From NCBI RefSeq assembly GCF_021216655.1, contig NZ_CP080437.1:868001-932000 (forward strand): a stretch of DNA of 64,000 nt, written 5' to 3'. A model generated the notes under the pieces. That model was not told the origin of the DNA. It ran no database searches and saw nothing but the letters and a program-made list of their open reading frames with translations. The translations under genes were made by a program, and so were the position numbers. Every line of letters begins with the position of its first letter. Within the stretch, counting starts at the first letter, position 1. Origin of the DNA: Clavibacter michiganensis (GTDB lineage Bacteria; Actinomycetota; Actinomycetes; Actinomycetales; Microbacteriaceae). This document shows, one piece after another, positions 1 to 12,039 of the stretch.

Positions 1-1281
1 CAGCGTCGAGAGGTCGAAGACGTCCATGAGGCGGGCGCGCGCCTGCTCGGTATCGTCGCTGCCGCGGATGACCTGGATCACCTCGTCGATGTCGAGGATC
101 GCGATCAACAGCCCGAGCACGAGGTGCAGCCGCTCCTGCCGGCGGGCGAGCCGGTAGCGCGTGCGGCGCGTGACCACCTCGAGCCGGTGCGCCACGTAGA
201 CCTGCAGCAGCTCCTTCAGCCCGAGCGTCTGCGGGCTGCCGTCGACGAGCGCGACGTTGTTGACGCTGAAGCCGTCCTCGAGCGGCGTGTATCGGTACAG
301 CTGCTCGAGCACCGCCTCGGGGTTGAAGCCCGTCTTGATCTCGATCACGAGCCGCAGCCCGTGCGTCCGGTCCGTGAGGTCGGTGACGTTCGTGATGCCC
401 GAGAGCTTCTTGTTCTGGACGCCGTCCTTGATCTTCTCGATGACCTTCTCGGGGCCGACGAGGTACGGCAGCTCGGTGACGACGAGCCCCGACTTCCGCG
501 GCGTGAGGCTCTCGACGGAGACGCGCGCGCGGGTCTTGAAGCTGCCGCGGCCGGTGAGGTACGCGTCCTTGACGCCCGACAGGCCGATGATCGTGCCGCC
601 CGTGGGGAGATCCGGACCCGGGACGAACGACATGAGGTCGTCGAGCGAGGCGTCCGGGTGGTCGATGAGGTGACGTGCGGCGCCCACGACCTCGATGAGG
701 TTGTGCGGCACCATGTTCGTCGCCATGCCGACCGCGATGCCGCTCGCGCCGTTGACGAGCAGGTTCGGGAAGGCCGCGGGGAGCACGGCCGGCTGCATGA
801 ACGCGTTGTCGTAGTTCGGTACGAAGTCGACGACGTCCTCGTCGAGGCCCTCGACCATCGCGAGCGCGGACGCGGCGAGCCGGGCCTCCGTGTAGCGGGG
901 GGCTGCCGGACCGTCGTCGAGCGATCCGAAGTTGCCGTGCCCGTCGATGAGCGGCACCCGCAGCGTGAACGACTGCGCCATGCGCACCATCGCGTCGTAG
1001 ATGGCGGAGTCGCCGTGGGGGTGGAGCTTGCCCATCACCTCGCCCGTGACGCGGGCCGACTTCACGTGGCCGCGGTCGGGGCGGAGGCCCATCTCGCTCA
1101 TCTGGTACAGGATGCGGCGCTGCACGGGCTTGAGGCCGTCGCGCGCGTCGGGCAGGGCCCGGGAGTAGATGACCGAGTACGCGTACTCGAGGAACGAGTT
1201 CTCCATCTCGGTGGAGACGTCGACGTCCTCGATCCGCTCGGCGGGCTCGTCGGGCGTGGTGTTCGTGGTGGAGGGACTCAT
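1..1281 (-). CDS. parC: DNA topoisomerase IV subunit A (type IIA topoisomerase), N-terminal part
   Basis: This subunit breaks and rejoins DNA, working with an ATPase B subunit to decatenate and relax chromosomes. The gene runs off the left edge, so only about 427 of roughly 820 residues are present. The active-site tyrosine is Tyr130 in APRYTEARL. The quinolone-resistance region reads [16 protein letters not shown], with the Ser and Asp of sensitive enzymes. The winged-helix and tower regions follow. The start is an ATG reading [14 protein letters not shown] gyrA paralogue next to gyrB is the main alternative identity. No gyrB lies nearby, and the alkaline phosphatase-like and sepH neighbours favour the parC copy of actinobacteria. 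It is divergent from the next gene across an 84-base gap. Confidence 0.88.
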   Translation of the reverse strand, partial: MSPSTTNTTPDEPAERIEDVDVSTEMENSFLEYAYSVIYSRALPDARDGLKPVQRRILYQMSEMGLRPDRGHVKSARVTGEVMGKLHPHGDSAIYDAMVRMAQSFTLRVPLIDGHGNFGSLDDGPAAPRYTEARLAASALAMVEGLDEDVVDFVPNYDNAFMQPAVLPAAFPNLLVNGASGIAVGMATNMVPHNLIEVVGAARHLIDHPDASLDDLMSFVPGPDLPTGGTIIGLSGVKDAYLTGRGSFKTRARVSVESLTPRKSGLVVTELPYLVGPEKVIEKIKDGVQNKKLSGITNVTDLTDRTHGLRLVIEIKTGFNPEAVLEQLYRYTPLEDGFSVNNVALVDGSPQTLGLKELLQVYVAHRLEVVTRRTRYRLARRQERLHLVLGLLIAILDIDEVIQVIRGSDDTEQARARLMDVFDLSTL

Positions 1282-1365
1282 GGACTCTCTGGGTCGGGAT
1301 CGGCGCTGCGTCGATCGGCGTCGTGACGCGGATGCGCGCCGGGCTGCTGTGGCAGACTGGGCCGG

Positions 1366-2505
1366 ATGGCCCCCATGCTACCGGCGCCCGGATCCAGCCG
1401 GATGAGCCTCACCGCGGTCATGCCCGGCTGCCTCGCCGCCCTCGCGGGGGAGGAGTCCGAAGCCGGCCTCCCTGCCGTCGACCGGGCCGTGGTCGTCCTC
1501 GTCGACGGGCTCGGCTCCGCGGCACTCCGAGCCCGGGCCGGGCACGCCCGGCACCTGGTGCAGGGCTGGCGGAAGAAGGACGTCGTCGACGTGGGGTTCC
1601 CGACCACGACCGCCGCCAGCATCACCTCGCTCACCACCGGCGTCCGCGCGGGCGAGCACGGTCTCGTCGGGTACAGCGCGCTCGATCCCGCGCACGACCG
1701 TGTCCTCAAGCTGCTGTCCGGATGGGACACCCGGAGCGTGCCCGAGGAGTGGCAGCCCGTCCCGACCGCGTTCGAGCGCGCGGTCTCCGTGGGCATCCCC
1801 GCCTTCGTGGTCGCATCCGCCCGCTACGCCGGGTCGGGCTTCTCGCGCGCGGCGCTGCGCGGGGCGACCTACGTCGCGGCCGAGTCGATCGCGGACCGCT
1901 TCGCGACCACGCGAGCGCTCATGGACAGGGAGCCGCGCGCGCTCGTCTACCTCTACGTGCCCGAGCTCGACCAGGCCGCCCACTCGCACGGCTGGGAGTC
2001 GGACCGCTGGCTCCGCCTCCTCGAGGAGCTCGACCAGGCGGCGGGTCCGTTCCTCGACCGCCTCGGCTCCCGGGAGGGCGCGCTCATCACGGCCGACCAC
2101 GGCATCGTCGACGTGCCCGCAGGATCCCAGGTGCTGTTCGACCGGGTGCCGGAGCTGGTCGCGGGCGTGCGGCACGTCGCGGGGGAGCCGCGCTGCCTGC
2201 ACCTGCACCTCGAGCCGGGCACGGACGCCGACGCCCTCGCCGACGCGTGGCGCGCGTCGGAGGGGACGCGCGCCCATGTCGCGACGCGCTCGGAGGCGAT
2301 GGCCGCCGACTGGTACGGGCCGGTCCGGGACGACGTGGCGGCGCGCATCGGCGACGTGGTCGTCGCGACGCGCTCGCTCATCGCGTACTACGACGGCCGA
2401 CCGCGGGACCAGGGCGCCCGTCGCATGATCGGACAGCACGGGTCCTTCTCCGACGAGGAGCGGCTGGTGCCCCTCATCCGCGCCGGAGCCTTCGCCCGCG
2501 GCTGA
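1366..2505 (+). CDS. Alkaline phosphatase superfamily / nucleotide pyrophosphatase-like protein
   Basis: A 379-residue protein of the phosphodiesterase/nucleotide pyrophosphatase type. The first metal site is in VVVLVDGLG. The nucleophile threonine lies in [16 protein letters not shown] at about residue 75. The metal-ligand motifs [10 protein letters not shown] and [10 protein letters not shown] follow. There is no clear signal peptide or anchor, so it is probably cytosolic. ATG at 1366 is used; a second ATG twelve codons on (MSLTAVMPG) matches the start of the conserved domain and could be the true start. The substrate is not predictable. The gene sits between parC and sepH, a common actinobacterial neighbourhood. 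Confidence 0.8.
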   Translation: MAPMLPAPGSSRMSLTAVMPGCLAALAGEESEAGLPAVDRAVVVLVDGLGSAALRARAGHARHLVQGWRKKDVVDVGFPTTTAASITSLTTGVRAGEHGLVGYSALDPAHDRVLKLLSGWDTRSVPEEWQPVPTAFERAVSVGIPAFVVASARYAGSGFSRAALRGATYVAAESIADRFATTRALMDREPRALVYLYVPELDQAAHSHGWESDRWLRLLEELDQAAGPFLDRLGSREGALITADHGIVDVPAGSQVLFDRVPELVAGVRHVAGEPRCLHLHLEPGTDADALADAWRASEGTRAHVATRSEAMAADWYGPVRDDVAARIGDVVVATRSLIAYYDGRPRDQGARRMIGQHGSFSDEERLVPLIRAGAFARG

Positions 2506-2560
2506 CCCACCCGATGACCGCGGGCCGCCTCCGGGGCGACCCGTCGGACGACGGGCGGGA

Positions 2561-3751
2561 TCAGGCCAGGTGGTCGTCGTCGCTGCGCGCGCCGAACACG
2601 ATCTCGTCCCAGCTCGGCATCGCCGTCCGCCCGCGTCGGCCGGACGGCTTCCCGGATCCGCGGGCCTCGCCGGTGCCGGGCGCGCGCAGGCCCTCGTCCT
2701 CGTCCTCGTCGCGCGGGCGGTCGCGGCCCGTGTCGACGCGGCCGATGCCGGGGATCACCGCGGACCGCAGCGGCGGCACGGAGCGCTGGCCGCCGCGCGG
2801 GCGGGACAGCGGCTCCTCGCGCCGGGCGACGGGAGCGGGAGCGTCCTCGACCTGATCGTCGCCCTCGTCCACGCGCGGCACGGACTCGCGCTCGCCCCGG
2901 CGGCGGCGGAGGGCCTCGAGGAGGTCGGCGGTCTCGTTCAGCTCGACCTGCGCGACGCGCGCAGGCTGCTGGCTGCCGGCGGGGTGGTTGCCCTGCCGCC
3001 CGAGGTGCGAGACGGACGCCCCCTCATCGCGGCGCGGCGCCTCCCACGGCTGGGGAGCGGTGTCCTGCGTGCTGGACGCGGTCGGCTCGGGCAGGCGGAA
3101 CGCCCCGCTGTCGAAGCGGGTGACGCCGGCCTCCTCGTGCGTGTCCGCGGCCTCGGGCGGCAGCGCCCGGAGCCGGGGGATGAGGGCACCGCGGATCTCG
3201 CCCTGCTGCGAGAGCGTGATCGCCTCGTTGTTGGCGGGGGAGAGCGCGTGCTTCTTGGCGTCGTAGGACCAGCGCGCGTCGTGCTCGATCTCCTCGCTCG
3301 TGAAGGCGACCTTCACGACCCAACCGCCGAGCTGCTCCTTCCAGCTGCTCCAGCGCACCTCCTGCGCGCCGAGCGACTCGAGGCGCTCCTCGATGACCTG
3401 CCCGAACAGCGTCCCCTGGCCCATCGGATCGACCTCGATGGCGGTGTGCACGGGCACCTTCATCGCGCTGCGCACGACGTGCTCGCGCTCGGCGACGACG
3501 GGCCCCTCGAACTTGCGCACGTACTCCACGGACGCGCCGGTCTCCCGTGCGACGTCCTCGGCGCTCATGCCCTGGCGGATGAAGGACTGGATGATGCGCG
3601 GCGCGGCCTTGCGCGTCGCACCGCCGTCGGCGGACTGCCGGCGCAGCGCGGAGCGGAAGGAGTCGTCCATCACGAGACGGTGCCGTTCACCGCCTGCGGC
3701 CTCGACGACGAGGGCGCCGTCCTCGACTCCGACGATTTTCAGATCCTGCAT
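2561..3751 (-). CDS. sepH: Septation protein SepH (DUF3071)
   Basis: SepH is an actinobacterial FtsZ-binding protein that promotes Z-ring assembly. The start chosen here, MQDLKIVGVEDGALVVEA, is the conserved beginning of the family and gives 396 residues. The reading frame stays open for 91 codons upstream, but that stretch is arginine/proline-rich and unlike the family. A helix-turn-helix segment lies at about residues 50-80 (SFIRQGMSAEDVARETG). The C-terminal half is low-complexity and charged, rich in Pro, Arg, Glu and Asp, as expected for SepH. It is transcribed divergently from the DUF4193 gene over a 325-base interval (3752-4076), in which I see promoter space but no further gene. Confidence 0.9.
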   Translation of the reverse strand: MQDLKIVGVEDGALVVEAAGGERHRLVMDDSFRSALRRQSADGGATRKAAPRIIQSFIRQGMSAEDVARETGASVEYVRKFEGPVVAEREHVVRSAMKVPVHTAIEVDPMGQGTLFGQVIEERLESLGAQEVRWSSWKEQLGGWVVKVAFTSEEIEHDARWSYDAKKHALSPANNEAITLSQQGEIRGALIPRLRALPPEAADTHEEAGVTRFDSGAFRLPEPTASSTQDTAPQPWEAPRRDEGASVSHLGRQGNHPAGSQQPARVAQVELNETADLLEALRRRRGERESVPRVDEGDDQVEDAPAPVARREEPLSRPRGGQRSVPPLRSAVIPGIGRVDTGRDRPRDEDEDEGLRAPGTGEARGSGKPSGRRGRTAMPSWDEIVFGARSDDDHLA

Positions 3752-4076
3752 GGGTTCCACGCCTCTCGCGCTCACTGGACGATTCACGATCGCACGACTC
3801 GGCCCCTCTTCCGGGGAATACGCGTGGCGCGCCGCGACTTGGGTCCGACGAGAGCGCCGGAAGGCGAGATCGCGGGCCCCGAGCGCAGGTCGTTCGTGCG
3901 CGAACGGTGTACCGTGTGAGTCCGCATCCGCGGCCCGGGGACGGGCCGGCTCCCCGCATCCAAACCGCCGATCAGGAGCCCCGACAGGGGCCTCAGGACG
4001 GTTTGCTATCCGGATGCGATTCATGCAAACTATGCCCGCCGATTCCGTTCGGCGGTTATTCGAGAAGTGGACAGGA

Positions 4077-4370
4077 ATGGCAACTGATTACGACGCCCCG
4101 CGCAAGACGGAGGACGACTCCGACTCGATCGAGGCTCTGAAGGAGCGCGTCCCGGACCGCATGTCCGGGGTCGTGGACGTCGACGATGCCGACAACCCCG
4201 GGAGCTTCGACCTCGCCGGAGCCGACCTCTCCGACCTCGAGCTCGAGACGGTGGTGCTCCCGCCCCAGGCGGACGAGTTCACCTGCGTGAGCTGCTTCCT
4301 CGTGAAGCACCGCTCGCAGATCGACCACCAGGAGAAGCTCGGGCCCATCTGCCAGGAGTGCGCCGCCTAG
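4077..4370 (+). CDS. DUF4193 family protein
   Basis: A small acidic actinobacterial protein of 97 residues and unknown biochemical role. It starts MATDYDAPRKTEDDSDS and ends in a compact zinc-ribbon-like module with two CxxC pairs, CVSC at about residue 72 and CQEC near the C-terminus. The centre is rich in Asp, Leu and Glu. The spacing of the four cysteines suggests one bound zinc. An AGGA sequence precedes the ATG closely. The gene faces the DUF3093 gene, with a shared hairpin at the junction. The family is usually found beside sepH and dut, as here. Confidence 0.85.
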   Translation: MATDYDAPRKTEDDSDSIEALKERVPDRMSGVVDVDDADNPGSFDLAGADLSDLELETVVLPPQADEFTCVSCFLVKHRSQIDHQEKLGPICQECAA

Positions 4371-4417
4371 GGCGACGCCGGGCGAGAGCCCCTACAGGCC
4401 CCGCGCCTGACCGGACG

Positions 4418-4867
4418 TCATGATCGCCGCGATCCCCGGATCGCGGCGATCAGTCGTTCCGGGGTGCGCGTGGACAGCAGCCAGTAGGGGGCCGGGTCCG
4501 CCGCGTCCAGGAGCGGCACCTTGACCACCGGATCCACCCACCCGCGGATGACGAGGTACGCCCGCGCGTGGAGGCGCGTGCCGCGCTCGGCCGTCGCCTG
4601 AGCGCCCCGGAACCCCTCGGGCTCGCCGAGCTGGACGACGTCGATGGACGCGCGGCCGGCCCGCAGCCGCCCGTCCACCACCTCGATGACCGGGCTGGTG
4701 AGCACGAGCGTGGCGACGACGCCCGCGTACAGCACGATCGCGACGATCACCCCGGCGATGACGCTGATGGGGAGGAACACGAGCAGGCTCGCGGGGATGA
4801 CCAGGGCGGTGGCGACGAAGAGCCAGGGAGCCGGCCACAGCCGCTCGCTGTAGGGGGATGCGGGCAT
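4418..4867 (-). CDS. DUF3093 domain membrane protein
   Basis: A 149-residue actinobacterial membrane protein of unknown function. Two hydrophobic segments lie close together at about residues 13-33 and 37-58, forming a hairpin in the membrane. A soluble domain follows, with the family-typical stretch GWVDPVVKVPLLDAADPAPYW and the C-terminal STRTPERLIAAI. The start is ATG (MPASPYSERLWPAPWL). It is divergent from dut with only 38 bases between the two starts, so the promoters must overlap. The last ten codons lie in a perfect inverted repeat that probably acts as a terminator. Confidence 0.85.
   Translation of the reverse strand: MPASPYSERLWPAPWLFVATALVIPASLLVFLPISVIAGVIVAIVLYAGVVATLVLTSPVIEVVDGRLRAGRASIDVVQLGEPEGFRGAQATAERGTRLHARAYLVIRGWVDPVVKVPLLDAADPAPYWLLSTRTPERLIAAIRGSRRS
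4421..4452. terminator. Bidirectional hairpin at the DUF4193/DUF3093 junction
   Basis: A perfect 15-bp inverted repeat, TGATCGCCGCGATCC and its complement, with two bases between the arms. It sits between the 3' ends of two convergent genes and overlaps the last codons of the minus-strand gene. It has no T-run, as is usual in this genome. Confidence 0.6.
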
Positions 4868-4905
4868 GCGCCTATTCGATCAGATTCCTGCACTAGCCTC
4901 GGACC

Positions 4906-5376
4906 GTGCCCGATCCCGTCGACGTCCTCATCGCGGGCGACGCCCCGATCCCGGCCTACGCGCATCCCGGTGACGCCGGTGCCGACCTCACGGCCGCGGA
5001 GGCCGTCCGCCTCGAACCGGGCCGGCGCGCCACCGTCGGCACGGGCGTCTCGATCGCCCTCCCGGACGGGTACGCCGCGTTCGTGCTGCCCCGGAGCGGC
5101 CTGGCCGCGCGCCACGGCATCACGATCGTGAACGCGCCCGGCACCGTCGACGCCGGATACCGCGGGGAGATCCGCGTCACCCTCCTCAACACCGACGCCG
5201 ACGCCGCGTACGATGTCGCGGTCGGCGACCGCATCGCGCAGGTCGTCGTCATGCCGGTCAGCCGGGTGCGCTTCGTGCCCGTCGAGAAGCTGCCCGGGAG
5301 CCACCGCGGCGCGGGGGGCTTCGGCTCCACGGGGACCGGCGCCCTCCCCGCCCGAGACCCAGGAGACCGAACATGA
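4906..5376 (+). CDS. dut: dUTP diphosphatase (dUTPase)
   Basis: Hydrolyses dUTP to dUMP and pyrophosphate, keeping uracil out of DNA and feeding thymidylate synthesis. All five trimeric dUTPase motifs are visible: DAGADL, PRSGLAARHGI, GTVDAGYRGEIRVTLLN, RIAQVVVMPV and GAGGFGSTGTGA, the last being the P-loop-like C-terminal arm. The 156 residues are a normal length. The start is GTG. Its stop overlaps the start of the DUF3710 gene in an ATGA, so the genes are translationally coupled. Confidence 0.96.
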   Translation: MPDPVDVLIAGDAPIPAYAHPGDAGADLTAAEAVRLEPGRRATVGTGVSIALPDGYAAFVLPRSGLAARHGITIVNAPGTVDAGYRGEIRVTLLNTDADAAYDVAVGDRIAQVVVMPVSRVRFVPVEKLPGSHRGAGGFGSTGTGALPARDPGDRT

Positions 5377-6065
5377 CCGACGTGAACGCGAACCAGCCGG
5401 ACGACGCCGCCCTCGCGGACGACGCCGAGCACGCCCTGGACGCCAAGTCCGCGCCCGACGACCGGGCCGACGAAGGGCCTCTCGACGAGACCGAGGCCAA
5501 CCCCGTCCGTCCCTACGTCGACCTCGGCGGGATCAAGATCCTGCCGCGCGAGGGCCTCCACCTCCGCCTCGAGGTCGCCGAGGGCACGCAGCAGGTCGTC
5601 GCCATCGGCCTCGACTTCGCCGAGTCCAGCCTCCAGGTGCAGCCGTTCGCGGCGCCGCGCTCGAGCGGCCTGTGGCACGAGATCCGCACGACGATCGGGG
5701 AGCAGATCCAGCGGCAGGGCGGCACCACGCGCCTCGCCGACGGCCCGTTCGGCCCCGAGCTCCACGCCGTCATCCCCGTCGTGCAGCAGCCGGGCCAGCC
5801 CGCGGCCAGCACCCGGGACGCGCGCTTCATCGGGGTCGACGGCCCGCGCTGGTTCCTGCGCGGCGTCATCACCGGCCGCGCCGTGACGGATCCCGAGGCC
5901 GCTGCCGCCGTCGAAGACCTGTTCCGCAGCGTCGTCGTCGTGCGCGGATCCTCGCCCATGCCGCCGCGCGACCTCATCCCGCTCAAGATGCCGGCCGCCC
6001 AGGTCGGCACCACCCCGGGCGCGGCTCCGGCCGGCGAGAGCCCGGCACCCGCGCTGGGCTCCTGA
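5373..6065 (+). CDS. DUF3710 family protein
   Basis: A 230-residue actinobacterial protein with no known activity. The N-terminus is acidic and low-complexity for about 45 residues. The conserved domain begins near YVDLGGIKILPREGLHLRLE and includes the family signature DGPRWFLRGVITGRA at about residue 155. It starts inside the dut stop codon and is followed after two bases by the DUF3159 gene. The dut-DUF3710-DUF3159 order is conserved in actinobacteria and the three are probably one transcript. Confidence 0.86.
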   Translation: MTDVNANQPDDAALADDAEHALDAKSAPDDRADEGPLDETEANPVRPYVDLGGIKILPREGLHLRLEVAEGTQQVVAIGLDFAESSLQVQPFAAPRSSGLWHEIRTTIGEQIQRQGGTTRLADGPFGPELHAVIPVVQQPGQPAASTRDARFIGVDGPRWFLRGVITGRAVTDPEAAAAVEDLFRSVVVVRGSSPMPPRDLIPLKMPAAQVGTTPGAAPAGESPAPALGS

Positions 6066-6067
6066 CC

Positions 6068-6859
6068 GTGTCGGGCGAGGGTCCGCTCGAGCGGGATCCC
6101 CAGCGCCCGGCGTCGGGGGACGACGCGTCCGTGACCGACGACGCCCCGGCCGCATCCGCGTCCGCGCCTGGTGAGGCGATCGGCGCGAGCATGGCCCAGG
6201 CCGCGGAGCGCGCGGGCCTCGGGCAGGCGGCGCGCGGCGAGACGATGACGGCCTCGGCCCTGCTCACCGCGATGGGCGGCGTCCGCGGCGTCCTCGAGGC
6301 GATCGTCCCCGGGCTCCTCTTCCTCGTGGCATTCACGATCACGCGCGACGTCGTGCTCTCCGTCGCGGTGCCGGTCGCCGTCGCGGTCGTGGCCGTCGTG
6401 GCCCGCCTCGTGCAGCGGTCGCCCGTCGCGCCCGCCGTGGGCGGCCTCGTCGGCATCGTCATCTCCGCGTTCCTGGCGCTCCGCTCGGGGGAGGGCCGCG
6501 ACTTCTACGCGCTCGGGCTCTGGACCAACGGCGCCTACTTCGCCGTGCTCCTGGTCTCCGTCGTGGTCGGCTGGCCGCTCGTCGGGGTGGCCGTCGGCTT
6601 CCTCATGGGCGACGGCACGGCCTGGCGGCAGGACCGCAGGAAGGCCAGGGCGCTCCGCCTGCTCACCCTCGTGTGGGTCGGCTTCTTCGCGCTCCGCCTC
6701 GCGGTGCAGCTCCCGCTCTACCTCGCCGACGCGATCGACGCGCTCGGCGTCGCGCGCCTCGTGATGGGCACGCCCCTGTACGGCGTGCTCCTCGTCCTGT
6801 CGTGGCTCTTCGTGCGCGCCGTGTACGCGAAGGACCCGACGGCACCGGTCGCCGGCTGA
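6068..6859 (+). CDS. DUF3159 family integral membrane protein
   Basis: A 263-residue membrane protein. After an acidic, Ala-rich N-terminus of about 60 residues come the family segment [22 protein letters not shown] and then about six hydrophobic helices. A conserved W-rNGAYF-type stretch ([12 protein letters not shown]) sits near residue 150. The GTG start two bases after the DUF3710 stop is chosen for coupling. A later ATG ([10 protein letters not shown]) would remove only poorly conserved sequence. Function unknown; some relatives are annotated as intracellular septation-like proteins, which the sequence here does not settle. Confidence 0.82.
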   Translation: MSGEGPLERDPQRPASGDDASVTDDAPAASASAPGEAIGASMAQAAERAGLGQAARGETMTASALLTAMGGVRGVLEAIVPGLLFLVAFTITRDVVLSVAVPVAVAVVAVVARLVQRSPVAPAVGGLVGIVISAFLALRSGEGRDFYALGLWTNGAYFAVLLVSVVVGWPLVGVAVGFLMGDGTAWRQDRRKARALRLLTLVWVGFFALRLAVQLPLYLADAIDALGVARLVMGTPLYGVLLVLSWLFVRAVYAKDPTAPVAG

Positions 6860-6936
6860 ACCGTCGCCCCTCCTCGCCGTCGCCCGCGACGCGCGCGATC
6901 CCGCGCGCCGCGGCGTCCCGGACGGCGTCGCGATGC

Positions 6937-6959
6937 TAGATTCATCTCGACGTCGAGAT
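6937..6959 (+). promoter_or_regulatory. acnA promoter -10-like element with adjoining perfect palindrome
   Basis: TAGATT at 6937-6942 looks like a -10 element. It is followed at once by ATCTCGACGTCGAGAT (6944-6959), a perfect 16-bp palindrome at the expected transcription start. It lies about 135 bases before the acnA start. This is a good operator candidate; the regulator is unknown. Confidence 0.55.
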
Positions 6960-7094
6960 ACATCGGCGCCGTCCCGCCTCGCGTCGGCGCGCCCGATCAG
7001 GGTCGCCTTACTGGACCCGGCCGCGGCGGGCGACCAAGATCGGATGACGGGCGGAATCGACTTCCGCGCCCATCCAGCGAGGGAAGAGGGCCAC

Positions 7095-9908
<2,814 letters not shown>

Positions 9909-9918
9909 CGGCGACCTG

Positions 9919-9948
9919 AGGAGGCCGGGCGGCGACGCCCGGCCTCCT
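9919..9948 (+). terminator. acnA terminator hairpin
   Basis: Perfect 13-bp stem AGGAGGCCGGGCG closed by a GCGA tetraloop, starting 11 bases after the acnA stop. The trailing sequence is TTCG-like, without a long T-run. Confidence 0.8.
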
Positions 9949-9956
9949 TCGTGCAT

Positions 9957-9975
9957 GCAGGGCCCTGCGTACACT
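9957..9975 (+). promoter_or_regulatory. Possible dxs promoter with small palindrome
   Basis: TACACT at 9970-9975 resembles a -10 element and stands 16 bases after TTCGTG. A 12-bp palindrome GCAGGGCCCTGC lies at 9957-9968 in the spacer. It is the only promoter-like sequence between the acnA terminator and dxs. Confidence 0.35.
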
Positions 9976-10022
9976 CGAAGAGGCGGGTGCCTGCACATGG
10001 CGCCCGATGGAAGGCGGTCAGC

Positions 10023-11975
10023 ATGGGAATCCTCGAGACGATCACGGGACCCCGGGACCTCGACCGGCTGAGCCGGGAGCAGATGCTCGAGCTCGCCACC
10101 GAGATCCGGCAGTTCCTCGTCGCCGAGGTCTCCAAGACGGGCGGCCACCTCGGGCCGAACCTCGGCGTCGTCGAGACGACGCTCGCCATCCACCGGGTCT
10201 TCGACTCGCCGAAGGACCCCATCGTCTTCGACACCGGCCACCAGTCCTACGTGCACAAGCTGCTCACGGGACGGCAGGACTTCTCCCGGCTCCGCGAGTC
10301 GGGCGGCCTCGCCGGCTACCCGCAGCGCGCGGAGTCGGAGCACGACATCGTCGAGAGCTCGCACGCGTCGAGCTCGCTGAGCTGGGCGGACGGCATCTCG
10401 CGCGCGTTCGAGATCACCGGCCAGACCGACCGGCACGTGGTCGCGGTCGTGGGCGACGGTGCCCTCACGGGCGGCATGACGTGGGAGGCGCTCAACAACA
10501 TCTCCGACGACAACACGCGGAAGCTCATCATCGTCGTCAACGACAATGGCCGCTCCTACGCGCCGACCATCGGCGGCATGGCGCGCTTCCTCAACACCGT
10601 GCGCACGCGCCGCACCTACCGGGGCCTCTACGAGACGAGCCAGCGCGTGTTCGGCGTCTTCGGTGCGCCGGGCGACAGCCTCTACCGCGGCCTCCGCGGC
10701 GGGCTGCACGGGTTCCTCACGCGCGTCACCGACAACGAGGCGCTGTACTCCAACCTCGACATCAAGTACCTCGGGCCCATCGACGGGCACGACCAGCAGG
10801 CGATGGAGGAGGCGCTCGAGCAGGCCCGCGACTACGGTGCGCCCGTCATCGTGCACGCGATCACGGAGAAGGGCCGCGGCTACGCGCCCGCGCGCCGGGA
10901 CGTCGCCGACCAGTTCCACGCCGTCGGGCAGATCGACCCGGAGACGGGGGAGCCGATCGACCCGTCGCAGGCCGTCAGCTGGACGAGCGTCTTCGCGGAC
11001 GAGATCCTGGCCCTCGCCGACGAGGACCCGCGCATCGTCGGCATCACCGCGGCGATGCTGCGTCCGGTGGGCCTGCACAGGTTCGCCGCGAAGCACCCGG
11101 ATCGCGTGCACGACGTGGGCATCGCCGAGCAGCACGCCGTGACGAGCGCCGCGGGCCTCGCCTACGGCGGCCTCCACCCGGTCGTCGCCCTCTACGCGAC
11201 CTTCGTCAACCGCGCCTTCGACCAGGTGCTCATGGACGTCGCGCTGCACCGTGCCGGCGTGACATTCGTGCTCGATCGCGCGGGCGTCACCGGTCCCGAC
11301 GGGCCGAGCCATCACGGCATGTGGGACCTGGCGCTGCTGCAGATCGTGCCCCACATCCGCCTCAGCGCCCCGCGCGACGCCACGCGTCTCCGCGAGGAGC
11401 TGGGCGAGGCGGTCAAGGTCGATGACGGGCCCACGGTCGTGCGCTTCTCCAAGGGCAACGTCGGGGACGAGATAGAGGCGCTGCGCCGTCTCGACGACGG
11501 GGTCGACGTGCTGCACGAGTCGGCGTCGCAGGACGTGCTCATCGTCACCGTGGGTCCGATGGCGGCCATGGGCATCGAGGTCGCCGAGCGCCTCGCCGCG
11601 CAGGGCATCGGCGCGACCGTCGTGGATCCCCGCTGGGTCGTGCCCGTGCCGCGCAGCGTCGTCGAGCTCGGCGGCAGCCACCGCCTCGTCGTGACGATCG
11701 AGGACGGCGTGGTGGTCGGCGGCATCGGCACTCGGATCCGCCAGGACCTCCGCGAGGCGGGCATCGACACCGGCGTGACCGAGCTGGGCCTGCCGGACGA
11801 GTTCCTCGACCACGGCACGCGCTCGGAGATCCTCGAGCGCGTCGGGCTCACCCCGCAGCACATCGCGCGCGACGTCGTCGCCCAGGTGCTCGGGAGCCGG
11901 GTGCCGTCGGCCCGGCCGCTGCCCGAGGACGTCGACCGCGTCGCCATGCGCGCGGAGGACGACGAGCAGGCCTGA
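10023..11975 (+). CDS. dxs: 1-deoxy-D-xylulose-5-phosphate synthase
   Basis: First enzyme of the MEP isoprenoid pathway, joining pyruvate and glyceraldehyde 3-phosphate with thiamine diphosphate. The ATG reading MGILETITGPRDLDRL gives 650 residues, the normal size. The reading frame stays open 24 codons upstream, but the family begins here. Visible motifs are FDTGHQSYVHKLLTGR, the ThDP/Mg motif starting GDGALTGG near residue 150 and ending in NDN, the transketolase pyrimidine-binding domain with GIAEQHAVTSAAG, and DRAGVTGPDGPSHHG. A histidine-bearing GGHLGPNLGVVE near the N-terminus is typical. It is monocistronic and ends at a strong bidirectional hairpin. Confidence 0.97.
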   Translation: MGILETITGPRDLDRLSREQMLELATEIRQFLVAEVSKTGGHLGPNLGVVETTLAIHRVFDSPKDPIVFDTGHQSYVHKLLTGRQDFSRLRESGGLAGYPQRAESEHDIVESSHASSSLSWADGISRAFEITGQTDRHVVAVVGDGALTGGMTWEALNNISDDNTRKLIIVVNDNGRSYAPTIGGMARFLNTVRTRRTYRGLYETSQRVFGVFGAPGDSLYRGLRGGLHGFLTRVTDNEALYSNLDIKYLGPIDGHDQQAMEEALEQARDYGAPVIVHAITEKGRGYAPARRDVADQFHAVGQIDPETGEPIDPSQAVSWTSVFADEILALADEDPRIVGITAAMLRPVGLHRFAAKHPDRVHDVGIAEQHAVTSAAGLAYGGLHPVVALYATFVNRAFDQVLMDVALHRAGVTFVLDRAGVTGPDGPSHHGMWDLALLQIVPHIRLSAPRDATRLREELGEAVKVDDGPTVVRFSKGNVGDEIEALRRLDDGVDVLHESASQDVLIVTVGPMAAMGIEVAERLAAQGIGATVVDPRWVVPVPRSVVELGGSHRLVVTIEDGVVVGGIGTRIRQDLREAGIDTGVTELGLPDEFLDHGTRSEILERVGLTPQHIARDVVAQVLGSRVPSARPLPEDVDRVAMRAEDDEQA

Positions 11976-11983
11976 GCGCCCGT

Positions 11984-12032
11984 CGCGCATGAGGAGGGCC
12001 CGGCCGATGCGGCCGGGCCCTCCTCATGCGCG
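11984..12032. terminator. Very long bidirectional terminator between dxs and the fadB-like gene
   Basis: Perfect inverted repeat of 23 bp per arm with a three-base ATG loop. It fills the gap between two convergent genes whose stops are at 11975 and 12040. It must serve both strands. Confidence 0.88.
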
Positions 12033-12039
12033 GACGGTG

